Source: Tetragenococcus halophilus subsp. flandriensis | GTDB lineage: Bacteria > Bacillota > Bacilli > Lactobacillales > Enterococcaceae | DNA length: 64,000 nucleotides | NCBI RefSeq assembly: GCF_030161475.1 | Contig: NZ_BSUG01000003.1 | Span: 124,001 to 188,000, forward strand | Direction: 5' to 3' | In this document: piece after piece, positions 26,346-36,450 of the stretch | Position numbering within the stretch: the stretch's first letter is position 1 | Layout: every line of letters begins with the position of its first letter | Position numbers and translations under genes: made by a program | The notes under the pieces: generated by a model | The model's database searches: none | The model's input: only the letters and a program-made list of their open reading frames with translations | What the model was told of the DNA's origin: nothing

Positions 26346-26921
26346 ATGAGTCAACAAAACGAAATTGAATTCAAAACTTTATTAACAAAAGATGATTATA
26401 ACCGGATTATTCAATATTATCAATTACAAGGCACAGATTTTCATACGCAAAAAAATTGCTATTTTGATACATCTGATCAAAAATTAGCAATGAATCACTG
26501 CGGTCTTCGAATACGCCAATTTGCCACTTATGGAGAACTTACCTTAAAAACACCAGCAAAAGTCGGCTTACTTGAAACAACCGATCAACTAAATGTTGAA
26601 CAGACAGAACAATTGATAAATCAGCAAAAAATCTTAACAAATGGTCATGTGGCAGATAAATTAGCTGAGTATTCTATCACAGCCAAAGATTTAATTTTAT
26701 TTGCTGAGTTAACAACAAAACGAGCAGAATTTCCAATCGATGAGGGGCTATTAGCACTTGATGAAAGTTGGTATGCTGACCAACATGACTATGAATTAGA
26801 ACTGGAAGTCGAAAATTCTGAAAAAGGAAAAGAAGATTTTAAAAAGTTGTTAGCTAAGTTTGATATTACTTATAGTCCTGCTAAAAATAAAATTGAACGC
26901 GCTGCCTATGCCCAACAATAA
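26346..26921 (+). CDS. CYTH-domain protein (YjbK-like)
   Basis: 191-residue CYTH protein. The ExExK signature appears as EIEFK near the N-terminus, followed by alternating charged strands (LRIRQFATYGELTLKTP, LELEVENSEKGKEDF). CYTH proteins bind triphosphates with divalent metals; inorganic triphosphatase activity is common. ATG 26346 is chosen because AAAGGGGCGGG precedes it; upstream in-frame ATG 26316 lacks an SD. Divergent from relQ exactly as yjbK from yjbM, suggesting a nucleotide-metabolism link (inference). Confidence 0.9.
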   Translation: MSQQNEIEFKTLLTKDDYNRIIQYYQLQGTDFHTQKNCYFDTSDQKLAMNHCGLRIRQFATYGELTLKTPAKVGLLETTDQLNVEQTEQLINQQKILTNGHVADKLAEYSITAKDLILFAELTTKRAEFPIDEGLLALDESWYADQHDYELELEVENSEKGKEDFKKLLAKFDITYSPAKNKIERAAYAQQ

Positions 26922-26952
26922 CTATCGATAATTTAAAACAAAAGATATAAAC

Positions 26953-26992
26953 AAAAGTGAGCCAATAACTTCCTAGCTATCGGCTCACTTTT
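26953..26992. terminator. Bidirectional terminator
   Basis: AAAAGTGAGCC / GGCTCACTTTT stem-loop between the CYTH gene and convergent pepF. Confidence 0.88.
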
Positions 26993-26997
26993 ATTTA

Positions 26998-28815
26998 TTA
27001 TTTTTCTAATTCATCAACGAGTAGTTCTAACTCATTTAAGCGCTCTTCAAAAACATGCATCGCATCTTCTAGATAATCTGATTTTGTCATGTCTACGCCA
27101 GCTTTTTTCATCACTTCGATAGGATAATCACTATCTCCAGATTTTAGATAAGTCAAATAACGATCTAAAGCACTCGAGTCTTCTGATAAGATTTTTTGCG
27201 ACAAAGCAGAAGCAGCAGAAAAACCTGTCGCATATTGGAACACATAATAATTAAAATAAAAATGAGGAATACGCGACCATTCACGGTGTATTTCTGGATC
27301 ATCTTCCATTTCATCCCCGTAATAGCGTTTGTTCAATTCTCCATAATGTTCATTTAAGAACTCACTTGTTAGTGGTGTACCTTTAGCGTCTTCAGTGTGC
27401 ATAAAATGCTCAAACTCCGCAAATTGTGTCTGACGGAAGACTGTACCTTTAAAACCATCTAAATAGTGATTTAATACATATGCGCGAACGCGTGGGTCAC
27501 TTTCTGTTTTCAAAAGATGTTCAGTCAAGATATTTTCATTTGTCGTTGAAGCAATCTCTGCTAAGAAAATTGAATAATCACCATATACATAAGGCTGATT
27601 ATTTTGGGTAAAGTAGCTATGAACACTGTGCCCCATTTCATGTACCAAGGTAAATAAATGATCTAGTGTATCATGCCAATTTAGTAAAATATAAGGGTTG
27701 GTATCATAAGTACCTGATGAGTAAGCACCGCTCCGTTTTCCTTGATTTTCTACCACATCGATCCAATGTTCATCAAAGGCTTTTTTCACAACACTTAAAT
27801 ACTCTTCTCCCATAGGCGCTAGTGCTTCAAATGCTTTATCTACCGCCTGGTCATAAGTAAAACTAATAGGAGCTTCGCCTAAAAGCGGCGTATAAACATC
27901 ATACATATGCAATTTTTCCACTTGTAATAAACGCTTCCTAAGCCCCATATAACGATGAAGGAGATTTAAGTTCTTATTGACTACATCTACTAAATTATCA
28001 TAAACGCTTTCTGGAATATGGTTGCTTGATAAAGCAGCTTCTCTAGCTGAACGATAATTACGTACTTTTGCTTGATAGTTATGCGTTTTAATGTGTGAAT
28101 TCAAGGTAGAAGCAAGGGTATTAGCAAACTGCTTGTATACACTATATAGTCCTTTAAAAGCTTTCTCACGTACTGAACGATCCGTACTTTCCATCAATTG
28201 TCCATAAACACCATGAGAAAGCTGTACTTTTTCCCCATTTCCATCTTCAATGATAGGAAAAACGAAATCAGCGTTGTTTAATATAGAAAAAGTGTTACTA
28301 GAAGCATTAAAAATCTCTCCAGCGCCTGCTAATAAAGCTTCTTGTTCTTTTGGCAAAACGTGCGCACGATTAGCTACGATTTGATCGACAAAATGCCGAT
28401 AAATTTCAAGTTTTGGTTCCTCTTTAAAATACTGCCAAATCCTTTCATCACTTAACGATAATAATTCGGGTTCAAAGAAAGATAACTTTTCATCTGCTTG
28501 TGTCACTAAGGACTCTGCTCTAGAATTGAGCGCTTGATAAGTCGTATTGGACGTATCTTGATCATTTTTTAAGTGACTATAAACATAGACAGTTTCTAAT
28601 TGACGAGAAACATCTAGTAAATACTCAAGTGCAGCTAAAAATGCTTGTGCCCCATCTCCAAGCGTTCCTCTGTAGGAATCGGCATACTGCAGTTTTTCTT
28701 CTAGCGCACTAAAAGCTTTCTCAAAAGCTTGATCATCTTTAAAGATTTTAGTTAAATCCCAAGTTAATTTTTCTGGGACTTCTTCTCGCGTAGGTAATTT
28801 TTTAGCTTCTGACAT
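26998..28815 (-). CDS. pepF: Oligoendopeptidase F
   Basis: 605-residue M3 family zinc metallopeptidase that cleaves medium-length peptides. Zinc motif HEMGHSVHS near residue 390, N-terminal helical M3 domain, and a SRIPHFYFNYYVFQYATGFSA substrate-site region near the C-terminus. Located after coiA as in B. subtilis (yjbF-yjbG). GGAGAAG precedes the start. Confidence 0.96.
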   Translation of the reverse strand: MSEAKKLPTREEVPEKLTWDLTKIFKDDQAFEKAFSALEEKLQYADSYRGTLGDGAQAFLAALEYLLDVSRQLETVYVYSHLKNDQDTSNTTYQALNSRAESLVTQADEKLSFFEPELLSLSDERIWQYFKEEPKLEIYRHFVDQIVANRAHVLPKEQEALLAGAGEIFNASSNTFSILNNADFVFPIIEDGNGEKVQLSHGVYGQLMESTDRSVREKAFKGLYSVYKQFANTLASTLNSHIKTHNYQAKVRNYRSAREAALSSNHIPESVYDNLVDVVNKNLNLLHRYMGLRKRLLQVEKLHMYDVYTPLLGEAPISFTYDQAVDKAFEALAPMGEEYLSVVKKAFDEHWIDVVENQGKRSGAYSSGTYDTNPYILLNWHDTLDHLFTLVHEMGHSVHSYFTQNNQPYVYGDYSIFLAEIASTTNENILTEHLLKTESDPRVRAYVLNHYLDGFKGTVFRQTQFAEFEHFMHTEDAKGTPLTSEFLNEHYGELNKRYYGDEMEDDPEIHREWSRIPHFYFNYYVFQYATGFSAASALSQKILSEDSSALDRYLTYLKSGDSDYPIEVMKKAGVDMTKSDYLEDAMHVFEERLNELELLVDELEK

Positions 28816-28904
28816 TTCATCTTCTCCTTTACTATACAGATAAAAATTGATTTCACCTTTTATGATATAAGTTTATCATAACTTTTTACAGCTGCAAAAA
28901 GCTT

Positions 28905-29873
28905 CTATCCATTTCCGGCTAACTTCTGACACTCTTTATAAGTCGCTTGTAAGATTGCTTTTTGAGAAACAAAGGGATACAACCAAGCGTGTTCTAAGGC
29001 TTTTATTTTCTTCAACCACTGAGAAAAAGAGGCAGTTTTTAAGTAACAGAAACGTAAAAATAATAATTCATCTTCAAAGAAAAACTGATAGCAACTAGGC
29101 TGATAGCACCAATTGGGTAAATTTTGAAAAGACCCACCCATCATATATAATTTTTCTTGTAGTCGAACAGCTTTCACCTGTTTTTGCCCTAGTTTTTTAT
29201 AGATAAATAAACGATACTGTTGCGGATTCCACACTAAAGATGGTTGTTTAGGAGGCAGTATCTTAAATAACTTAAAAAGCGATAAGTCATGCATTCTCCA
29301 TTTTTTCAAATGATAAAAAAAGCCCCACTGGTAGTGCCAACGTATATGATATAATAACCAGATTTCTTTGCGATTTGCTTTACATAACCATAGATAAAAG
29401 CCACTTTTAGGATGATAGTAGCTAGCTGCTTTTTGTAAATTGCTAAATTTATTTTTAGGACTCAACTTTTCACCCAACAACCACCAGGGGAGATAACCGT
29501 GGGCTAAGTAATTTTGCGTTCGTTCTAGATAACGTTCAACAGCTAGCATTGAACACTGTACTTCTATGGCGATATTTTTATATAAGATATCAGGTCGTTG
29601 CTGCAACTCAGGTAAATAGGCTTCTAACTGGCCACTTTTTGACCACGCTACTAAAAAATCTTTGCACGCTAAATGTTCATAAGTCTCACCTTCACTAAAA
29701 CTACTACAATTTGTATGAGAATAGTGAGCAAAATGAGACAGCTTTACCTTGCCCTGTTTGTAAAAGACAGGTTCTTGACAACTAGGGCAAAATAGTAAAT
29801 CATTACCCTCTATTTTAGGATTATAATTTCGTGCGTCTATAGGTGTCTTTGTTTTAGAATTTGCAATGAGCAT
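28905..29873 (-). CDS. coiA: Competence protein CoiA-like
   Basis: 322-residue CoiA family protein. An N-terminal zinc-ribbon-like segment (LLFCPSCQEPVFYKQGKVKLSHFAH, residues 30-53) is followed by a restriction-endonuclease-like core (ILYKNIAIEVQCSMLAVERYLERTQNY). CoiA promotes recombination of internalised DNA with RecA/DprA in streptococci. The mecA-coiA-pepF order is conserved. It appears intact, although natural transformation is not established for most of this family. Confidence 0.88.
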   Translation of the reverse strand: MLIANSKTKTPIDARNYNPKIEGNDLLFCPSCQEPVFYKQGKVKLSHFAHYSHTNCSSFSEGETYEHLACKDFLVAWSKSGQLEAYLPELQQRPDILYKNIAIEVQCSMLAVERYLERTQNYLAHGYLPWWLLGEKLSPKNKFSNLQKAASYYHPKSGFYLWLCKANRKEIWLLYHIRWHYQWGFFYHLKKWRMHDLSLFKLFKILPPKQPSLVWNPQQYRLFIYKKLGQKQVKAVRLQEKLYMMGGSFQNLPNWCYQPSCYQFFFEDELLFLRFCYLKTASFSQWLKKIKALEHAWLYPFVSQKAILQATYKECQKLAGNG

Positions 29874-29943
29874 ACGATATTTCCTCCTTTAAAAGAAAAT
29901 ACGTATTTTTTTGCAAAAACTTTTTCCCTAAAAATAAAAAAAA

Positions 29944-29968
29944 GACGAAAAATAGTTTTATTTTTCGC
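29944..29968 (-). terminator. Terminator of mecA
   Basis: GCGAAAAAT / ATTTTTCGTC stem-loop followed on the minus strand by a T8 run, between mecA and coiA. Confidence 0.8.
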
Positions 29969-29985
29969 CCAAACGCAATTTCAAC

Positions 29986-30702
29986 TTATAAGAAATACTT
30001 TCGCGTTTTCGCTAAAGCATCATGATCCATAATCAATTCACCATGTTCAATAAGATAATCAGGTGTCATAGTAACTTTTTTAGCAAATTCAGATAAATAA
30101 GCTAACTGATTTTCTGTTTGAACGGTTTCCACTGCTTCTTCTGCAAAATCTACTTTTAGATAATAGACCTGATTCAACAAATAAAGCCGACTTTTGGCTT
30201 GTTCCAAATAAATCTCGGATGATAATTGAATCATATCTTCAAACGTTCCGATTTCAAAGACAAAGGAATGTTTAGAAGTTTCAGCTTCAGGTTCGTCTGT
30301 TTCCTGTTGCGTTTTTTCAGGGAATTGGTTTTTAAACCAATCCATAATTTCATCTTGTGAATAACCTTCATAAGCGTCTGGGTCTTCTTGTTTCAACCAT
30401 TCTGTTATTTCTTCAGGAGAATAGTAGTCTCCATACGCTTCATAAGGATCAACGTTATCAAAAGGAACATTCTTACTAATAAATAATTCCAACCCATCGC
30501 CTTTTGGTAATACTTGGAAAGTTACAGCATCGCTTCCCTTGAATTCTTCTTCAACGTCAACCTCTTCTAAAATACTGTAAAAGAACTTTTCTATTTCTTT
30601 ACGGTTTCCAAGTAGGTCTAAAAAAGTGATTCCTCTGGCAGCTAAATCTTCATTTTTGATTAATACACGGATCGTATTTTCATTGATGTGTTCCATTTCC
30701 AT
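29986..30702 (-). CDS. mecA: Adaptor protein MecA
   Basis: 238-residue ClpC adaptor. N-terminal substrate-binding domain (MEMEHINENTIRVLIKNEDLAARGITFLDLL), acidic linker around residues 80-150, and a ClpC-binding C-terminal domain with FEDMIQLSS and LAYLSEFAKKV. MecA targets ComK, ComS and others for ClpCP proteolysis in B. subtilis; in non-ComK species it acts on other regulators. It lies next to spx, another ClpP-linked regulator. Confidence 0.94.
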   Translation of the reverse strand: MEMEHINENTIRVLIKNEDLAARGITFLDLLGNRKEIEKFFYSILEEVDVEEEFKGSDAVTFQVLPKGDGLELFISKNVPFDNVDPYEAYGDYYSPEEITEWLKQEDPDAYEGYSQDEIMDWFKNQFPEKTQQETDEPEAETSKHSFVFEIGTFEDMIQLSSEIYLEQAKSRLYLLNQVYYLKVDFAEEAVETVQTENQLAYLSEFAKKVTMTPDYLIEHGELIMDHDALAKTRKYFL

Positions 30703-30816
30703 ATTAGCTACACCTCACTTATTTTCATACTCTAGTTTCATTGTAACTGAAGTGTTTAAAATGTAAAGAGAAAAAACTTCAAAACGAACCTTTCTTAGGC
30801 TTTCTTTACTCTCTTA

Positions 30817-30851
30817 AAAAACGTTGAGGGAAATATTTCCCCCAACGTTTT
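30817..30851 (-). terminator. Terminator of spx
   Basis: AAAACGTTGGGG / CCCTCAACGTTTT stem-loop; on the minus strand it begins at the spx stop codon and ends in a T-run. Confidence 0.85.
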
Positions 30852-31248
30852 ATAAACCTGCCATCATTTGGGCATTGCGTAGTTCCATTTGACGAACATC
30901 GCGCGGTAAGAAGCGCCGGATTTCGTCTTCATTAAAACCAACTTGTAATCTTTTATCATCAATCATAATTGGACGTCGCAATAAACCTGGATTTTCTTGA
31001 ACTAATTTTAACAGCTCATTGAGTGGAAGATCATCCAAATCTATATTCAACTTTTGAAACACCTTGGAACGAGTCGAAATAATTTCTTCTGTACCATCTT
31101 CTGTCATTTGCAGGATGTTTGTTAGTTCATCACTTGTTAATGGTTCAGAAAAGATGTTACGTTCTACAAAGGGAATTTCATGTTCTTGCAGCCAAGCACG
31201 AGCCTTTCTGCAAGAGGTACAACTTGGGGAAGTATATAGTGTTAACAA
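30850..31248 (-). CDS. spx: Transcriptional regulator Spx
   Basis: 132-residue ArsC-fold regulator that binds the RNA polymerase alpha C-terminal domain and rewires transcription under thiol-oxidative stress. The redox switch CxxC is C10-T-S-C13; RRPIMIDD and the C-terminal [16 protein letters not shown] helix fit the family, with no ClpXP-blocking change evident. Adjacent to mecA as in Bacilli. Enterococci often have more than one Spx; this one keeps both cysteines, so it is the oxidant-responsive type. Confidence 0.95.
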   Translation of the reverse strand: MLTLYTSPSCTSCRKARAWLQEHEIPFVERNIFSEPLTSDELTNILQMTEDGTEEIISTRSKVFQKLNIDLDDLPLNELLKLVQENPGLLRRPIMIDDKRLQVGFNEDEIRRFLPRDVRQMELRNAQMMAGL

Positions 31249-31404
31249 TGTGCATCACTCCTTTGTGATAATAAAGCCAAAACTATTTTTATTATACTAC
31301 TGTTTTATTATCTCATATTTTTTTAATAATTACTAGTGCATTTGTCCATTTCCTGAAAATTTTATTGTTATTAAATGAAGTAAACTATTCATTTACACGA
31401 TCTT

Positions 31405-33120
31405 TTAAACATGAAACTGTGCGTCATATAACTTTTTATAGTGCCCTGCTTTTGCCATCAATTCTTCATGGGTCCCTTCTTCTAAAATTCCTTTTTCGCT
31501 CATAACAATAATTCGTGTCGCTTGCTTGATTGTAGCCAAACGATGAGCAATGATCAGCGTAGTCCGTCCTTGGGCCAATGAATTTAGTGAGCCTTGAATA
31601 AGCTGCTCTGTTTCTGTATCAAGTGCTGAAGTAGCCTCGTCTAATATCAGAATAGGAGGATTTTTTAAAAACATACGAGCAATCGCAACACGCTGTTTTT
31701 GGCCTCCCGATAATTTAACGCCACGTTCTCCTATAATTGTATCTAAACCCTCACTCATGTGATCAATCACACTTCTTAAGTGAGCCAAATCTATAGCTTG
31801 TTCAATCTCTTCTTGGCTAGCATCAAGTTTACCATAAATAATATTTTCACGAATCGTGCCAGGAAATAAAAAAACATCTTGCTGGACTGTTCCAATTTGC
31901 TTGCGTAATGAAGCTAAAGTTATCTTTTGAATATCAACACCATCGATTGTTATTTTTCCACTACTTGGTTCATAAAAACGAGGCAACAAATTGCATAAAG
32001 TCGTTTTACCGGACCCACTTTCTCCTACAAAAGCAACTGTTTCACCCGCGGTAATCTCAAGGTTAAAATGATCTAACACCTTTGTATTATCAGCATAAGA
32101 AAAAGAAATGTCTTGATAAGAAATATTCCCTTTCAAACTTTTAACATCTATAGCATCGGGCAAATCAACTATAGTGCTATTGCGATCCAGCTCTTCTGTC
32201 AACCTTTTAAAACCCGCAATGCCTTTAGGATAGTCTTCAATCATATTATTCACTTTTTCAATAGGACGTATAAATACATTTGAAAGCAAGATAAAACCAA
32301 CAAACTCACCATTGGTTAATTGCCCTTGGATAGTATAATAAGCGCCAAAAACTAAGGCAAACAAATTAATTAAGCGAATCATTAAATAATTGTAAGCCGA
32401 ACTTATCGCCATCACTTTATAAAACATTAACTTTGCTCGTTTATATAACTGGCTTAATCGGGTAAAACGTGTATTTTCATAAGCCTCCTTTGCAAAAGAT
32501 TGCGTGACACGAATTCCTGTAACAGCGGCTTCAACGCCTGCATTAAACTCTGCTATACTCTCATAAATTTCAGTATTAACATTCGTCATTTTCTTATTAA
32601 AGAAAATTAAAGCGACTGTAATAAAAGGGACCAATATAAAAGTAGCAATCGCTAGTTTTACATGCATGTTCAACATTAAAACAAATGAGCCTAACAAAGT
32701 CATAACCGTTATAAAAACATCTTCTGGACCATGGTGTGCTACTTCAGAAATATCAAATAGGTCGGTGGTCAAACGACTGAGTAATTTTCCCGTTTTCTGT
32801 TCATCATAATACGCAAAGGATTGACTCTGTAATTTTTTGAACAATTCATCACGCATATCCGTTTCTATTAAAACACCTAATTTATGGCCGAAAAATACGA
32901 CAATATATTGTAAGACAGTATTAATAATGTAAAACAATAATAACCCAATACAAGCAAGTAAAATAATACGAAAATTATTTTGGGGCATGATCTTATCAAT
33001 CACTTGATTTACAGCAATGGGAAAGGCCAACTCTAAAATCCCCGCCACAATAGCGCAACTAAAATCCAATATAAATAATGATCGATACGGTCGATAATAG
33101 CTAAAAAAGCGCTTCAACAA
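31405..33120 (-). CDS. ABC exporter half-transporter (ATPase-permease fusion)
   Basis: 571 residues: six-helix transmembrane domain to about residue 310, then an ABC ATPase with Walker A GESGSGKTTL, Q-loop QQDVFLFPGT, signature LSGGQKQR, Walker B ILILDEATSALD and the switch histidine in IIAHRLAT. Belongs to the MsbA/LmrA-like multidrug or lipid exporter group; no second half is adjacent, so it may act as a homodimer. Monocistronic. Confidence 0.92.
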   Translation of the reverse strand: MLKRFFSYYRPYRSLFILDFSCAIVAGILELAFPIAVNQVIDKIMPQNNFRIILLACIGLLLFYIINTVLQYIVVFFGHKLGVLIETDMRDELFKKLQSQSFAYYDEQKTGKLLSRLTTDLFDISEVAHHGPEDVFITVMTLLGSFVLMLNMHVKLAIATFILVPFITVALIFFNKKMTNVNTEIYESIAEFNAGVEAAVTGIRVTQSFAKEAYENTRFTRLSQLYKRAKLMFYKVMAISSAYNYLMIRLINLFALVFGAYYTIQGQLTNGEFVGFILLSNVFIRPIEKVNNMIEDYPKGIAGFKRLTEELDRNSTIVDLPDAIDVKSLKGNISYQDISFSYADNTKVLDHFNLEITAGETVAFVGESGSGKTTLCNLLPRFYEPSSGKITIDGVDIQKITLASLRKQIGTVQQDVFLFPGTIRENIIYGKLDASQEEIEQAIDLAHLRSVIDHMSEGLDTIIGERGVKLSGGQKQRVAIARMFLKNPPILILDEATSALDTETEQLIQGSLNSLAQGRTTLIIAHRLATIKQATRIIVMSEKGILEEGTHEELMAKAGHYKKLYDAQFHV

Positions 33121-33210
33121 AACACAACTCCCTTCACTTCAACTGATAGCAATAAACCTTATTATAAAAAAGTCCTTGCGCAAAAGCAAAAGCTTTTTTA
33201 AAAAAAGAAA

Positions 33211-33246
33211 AACCCAAGAAAAACATCATGGCTTTTTCTTGGGTTA
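33211..33246 (-). terminator. Terminator of sbcDC-SNF2 operon
   Basis: AACCCAAGAAAAA / TTTTTCTTGGGTT stem-loop followed on the minus strand by T-rich sequence. Confidence 0.88.
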
Positions 33247-33262
33247 AACTTTATTTATGAGA

Positions 33263-36200
33263 TTATTCGCCAATACTTAAAATAGACCGGATATCGTCTT
33301 CGGTCATTTGTTGTAATTGTGCTTCATTCCCCTGAATGACATTTTTAAAGAGCTCTTTTTTCTCTTGTTGCAGATAATTCATCCGCTCTTCAATCGTACC
33401 TTCAGCGATCATCCGCCAAACTTCCACATTTTTTTCTTGGCCGATACGATGTGCACGACCGGCAGCTTGTTCTTCAACAGCTGGGTTCCACCATAGGTCA
33501 TATAAAATTACCGTATCCGCACCTGTTAAATTCAAACCAGTACCGCCAGCTTTTAAGGAAATCAAAAATACATCACGCTGGCCAGCATTAAAGGCATCTA
33601 CCATCTCAATCCTATCCTTAGGTGGCGTACTTCCTCTTAGATAGAAGGTTTCTATACCTAAATCAGCTAGTTCTTCTTCAATGATAGATAGCATACTAGT
33701 AAATTGAGAAAATAATAGGATTCGACGATTGTTTTCTTTAGCTGCTTGAATCAAATCTTTTACTTGTTCCAACTTACCAGAACCGCCTTGGTAGTCCTCG
33801 ATAAACAATCTTGGATCACAACAAATTTGGCGCAAACGGGTTAATCCTGCTAAAATACTCATCCGATTTTTCTTAAAGTCTTCTGTATCCATCGAGGAAA
33901 CTTCTTCACGCATTTGCTCAAGATAAGCGAGATATACTTTCTTTTGTTCATCTGTTAATGCACTATAATAGTTTGTTTCCAATTTATCAGGCAGGTCTTG
34001 TAGAACGGTTTGTTTATCTCTTCTTAAAATAAAGGGACGAATCATTGAAGCAATTTTGTTTTGCGATAAATTACGAAATTGTTGTCTATTTGGGAAAAAT
34101 CCAGGCATAATCATTTGAAATAAGGACCACAGTTCATCCAAATTATTTTCAATCGGTGTCCCACTTAAAGCAAAACGATGCGCAATCGTTAATGAACGTA
34201 GTGCTTGAGCAGTTTTCGTCGCACTATTTTTAACCATTTGGGCTTCATCTAAAATTAAATAATTTAAAGCTAATTGTCGATATTCTTCAATATCTTGTCG
34301 TAAACTGGCATAAGAGGTGATCCAAATATCTACATTTTGCTCTAATAAATTTTGCCGTTCACTCTTATTTCCCGAAACGACTAATGAAGTAAGCGAAGGT
34401 GCAAAACGTTTGATTTCTTGTTGCCAATTAAAGGTCAAACTAGCAGGAGCTACAATCACTGTTTTAATTTCACCTTTTTCTTGCTTTTCTGATAGAAGAA
34501 AACTGATCGCCTGTAAGGTTTTCCCTAGTCCCATTTCATCTGCCAAAATACCACCAAATTGGTAATAACTTAACATTTTTAACCAGCGGAAGCCAACAAC
34601 TTGATAATCACGTAACTGCGCGTGTACGCCTTCAGGAACTAGCGCTGAAAAGTCTTCTGGATGGGTAAGATCATAAGTCATCTGTTGAAAGCCTTCACTA
34701 AAGTTTGCTTGGCCTGCTAACTGATCTTGCACCTGTAATCCTTGATTTAAAGGAACTTTCATAACACCTTGATTTGCAGAATGTATAGAATCACGCAATT
34801 GCGATAATATTTGACTGGTTTCTTGAAATTCTTCGGAATCAAGTGAAAGTACTTGTCCATTTTCTAGGGTATGGTAATCAGCATTTTTCATTAAACTTTG
34901 TAAGATGGAATCTACTTCATTTTGTTTAATACCGCTGATATCAAAGGAAACATCTAACCATGAACCTGATTCACTCACATTAATATGGGGCTTATATTTT
35001 TGACCATCCAAGTAGAGTTCACGCAATTTTTTCCCCATGTAAATTTCGCCTAATTGGCGCATATAATACAGTTCTTGGTTGAAGAAACGGTATAATTCCT
35101 CGCCCTTAGGAATTTTTTTATGCCAACCTGTCTCAGTTTGTTTAAAGCCTAATTGTTCAACCACGGCTTTTGCTTGACGCTCTCGATCATAATCACGCAA
35201 CACTTCGGGATGATTTTCAGGAACTTCTTGATGCGCAGGATCACTTGAAAAGATAATATTTCCATAAACATTATCAATTCGTAATTCAATCATGCCTTTA
35301 CGTTTTTTCAAGTAAAAGCGTAACACTAAGTCTACATCACTGATATATTGATAAACTTCATCGTCAACTTCTACTTCGCCAATTTCTTTTAACAGTGGTA
35401 AAACTTGTTTAAACAACTCAGATAACTCTTCTTGCGGATAAGAGATGATCGGCTCGTTTAAGCGTTTAAGCAGTTGTTCCATTGTCAGATAAATGTCCAT
35501 TTGTTCAGTTGATAATTCAACGATTTGTCCATCATATAAGGCCCAACCATAGTATTGGAAAACTTTATCAAAATCGTGGGAAACCGTTAATTTAAAGGAA
35601 TCTTCTGCTTTAGCTACTTGAAACAATAGCACTCGAGATTGTTCAGAAAAGCTTAGCTCTCGCAATTTTTGGTCATCAAATTGAAACACAAAAGGAAAAT
35701 CAGCCATTTTTTGTATAAATTCTTTGGCATATTCTACAGGTAATAATAAATACTTTTTATCTAGTTTACCTTCTACTAAAACGCCGGTTCGACCTAAAAG
35801 TTCCTGAGTTTGTGCTAGAGAGGCTAAGTGTTGTAATAACTCATTTTCTTCTTGGGTAAATGCATTGTGGTTCAAATAGAAACTATTTCGTTTATTAGCC
35901 GCATATACCTTTTCTGTTTGATACACTTGTAGAAACTTATAGATATTTTTTATCATATAACTACGTCCGTGCTGTTGGCCGATTTTTAATGAGATGCCTA
36001 ATACATCAAGTTCTCCCCGATAAGGATTGGTAGCTATACTATCCAGCTGACATTCGATTTGCAGTGGGACCTGTGAGCGATCTTGTTGATGTGCCAAATG
36101 ATTCAGCCCTTTTGAAAACATTTTTGAAGCTGAAAAACTATCACTTTTAGGCACAGACGCAGCTGTTATTTTACGCGATTTACCTTGTTGTCTTAGATAT

Positions 36201-36430
36201 AGTTCAACAGACACTGTATGCTTACAAAAGCCATGTTCTTCCCAATAAGAACACTGACAGTAATCTTCTTCTTTAGCGCTAGCATCTAAGTCCACTCGAT
36301 ACAATTCTCCACCTAAAACCTCAGCGTGCCAAACTTGATTTTCTGGATCAGGGGTAACAGAAAGCACACGACCATCATTTAAGTACTCTCTTCCTCTTTC
36401 GATAATTCGTTCAGGTATACTCCATTTCAT
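33263..36430 (-). CDS. SNF2-family ATPase with SWIM zinc finger
   Basis: 1055-residue SWI2/SNF2 DNA translocase. N-terminal SWIM finger CQCSYWEEHGFCKH (residues 58-71), a long helicase-associated region, then the motor: ADEMGLGKT (motif I), LDEAQ (motif II), and LKAGGTGLNL with AAGRAHRIGQ (motifs V-VI). Bacterial SNF2 proteins of this type (RapA-related in motor but not in N-terminus) have largely unknown roles. It follows sbcC by 20 bases, so it is probably cotranscribed with the SbcCD nuclease. Confidence 0.92.
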   Translation of the reverse strand: MKWSIPERIIERGREYLNDGRVLSVTPDPENQVWHAEVLGGELYRVDLDASAKEEDYCQCSYWEEHGFCKHTVSVELYLRQQGKSRKITAASVPKSDSFSASKMFSKGLNHLAHQQDRSQVPLQIECQLDSIATNPYRGELDVLGISLKIGQQHGRSYMIKNIYKFLQVYQTEKVYAANKRNSFYLNHNAFTQEENELLQHLASLAQTQELLGRTGVLVEGKLDKKYLLLPVEYAKEFIQKMADFPFVFQFDDQKLRELSFSEQSRVLLFQVAKAEDSFKLTVSHDFDKVFQYYGWALYDGQIVELSTEQMDIYLTMEQLLKRLNEPIISYPQEELSELFKQVLPLLKEIGEVEVDDEVYQYISDVDLVLRFYLKKRKGMIELRIDNVYGNIIFSSDPAHQEVPENHPEVLRDYDRERQAKAVVEQLGFKQTETGWHKKIPKGEELYRFFNQELYYMRQLGEIYMGKKLRELYLDGQKYKPHINVSESGSWLDVSFDISGIKQNEVDSILQSLMKNADYHTLENGQVLSLDSEEFQETSQILSQLRDSIHSANQGVMKVPLNQGLQVQDQLAGQANFSEGFQQMTYDLTHPEDFSALVPEGVHAQLRDYQVVGFRWLKMLSYYQFGGILADEMGLGKTLQAISFLLSEKQEKGEIKTVIVAPASLTFNWQQEIKRFAPSLTSLVVSGNKSERQNLLEQNVDIWITSYASLRQDIEEYRQLALNYLILDEAQMVKNSATKTAQALRSLTIAHRFALSGTPIENNLDELWSLFQMIMPGFFPNRQQFRNLSQNKIASMIRPFILRRDKQTVLQDLPDKLETNYYSALTDEQKKVYLAYLEQMREEVSSMDTEDFKKNRMSILAGLTRLRQICCDPRLFIEDYQGGSGKLEQVKDLIQAAKENNRRILLFSQFTSMLSIIEEELADLGIETFYLRGSTPPKDRIEMVDAFNAGQRDVFLISLKAGGTGLNLTGADTVILYDLWWNPAVEEQAAGRAHRIGQEKNVEVWRMIAEGTIEERMNYLQQEKKELFKNVIQGNEAQLQQMTEDDIRSILSIGE

Positions 36431-36450
36431 TATTTACTTTCCTCCTTTCC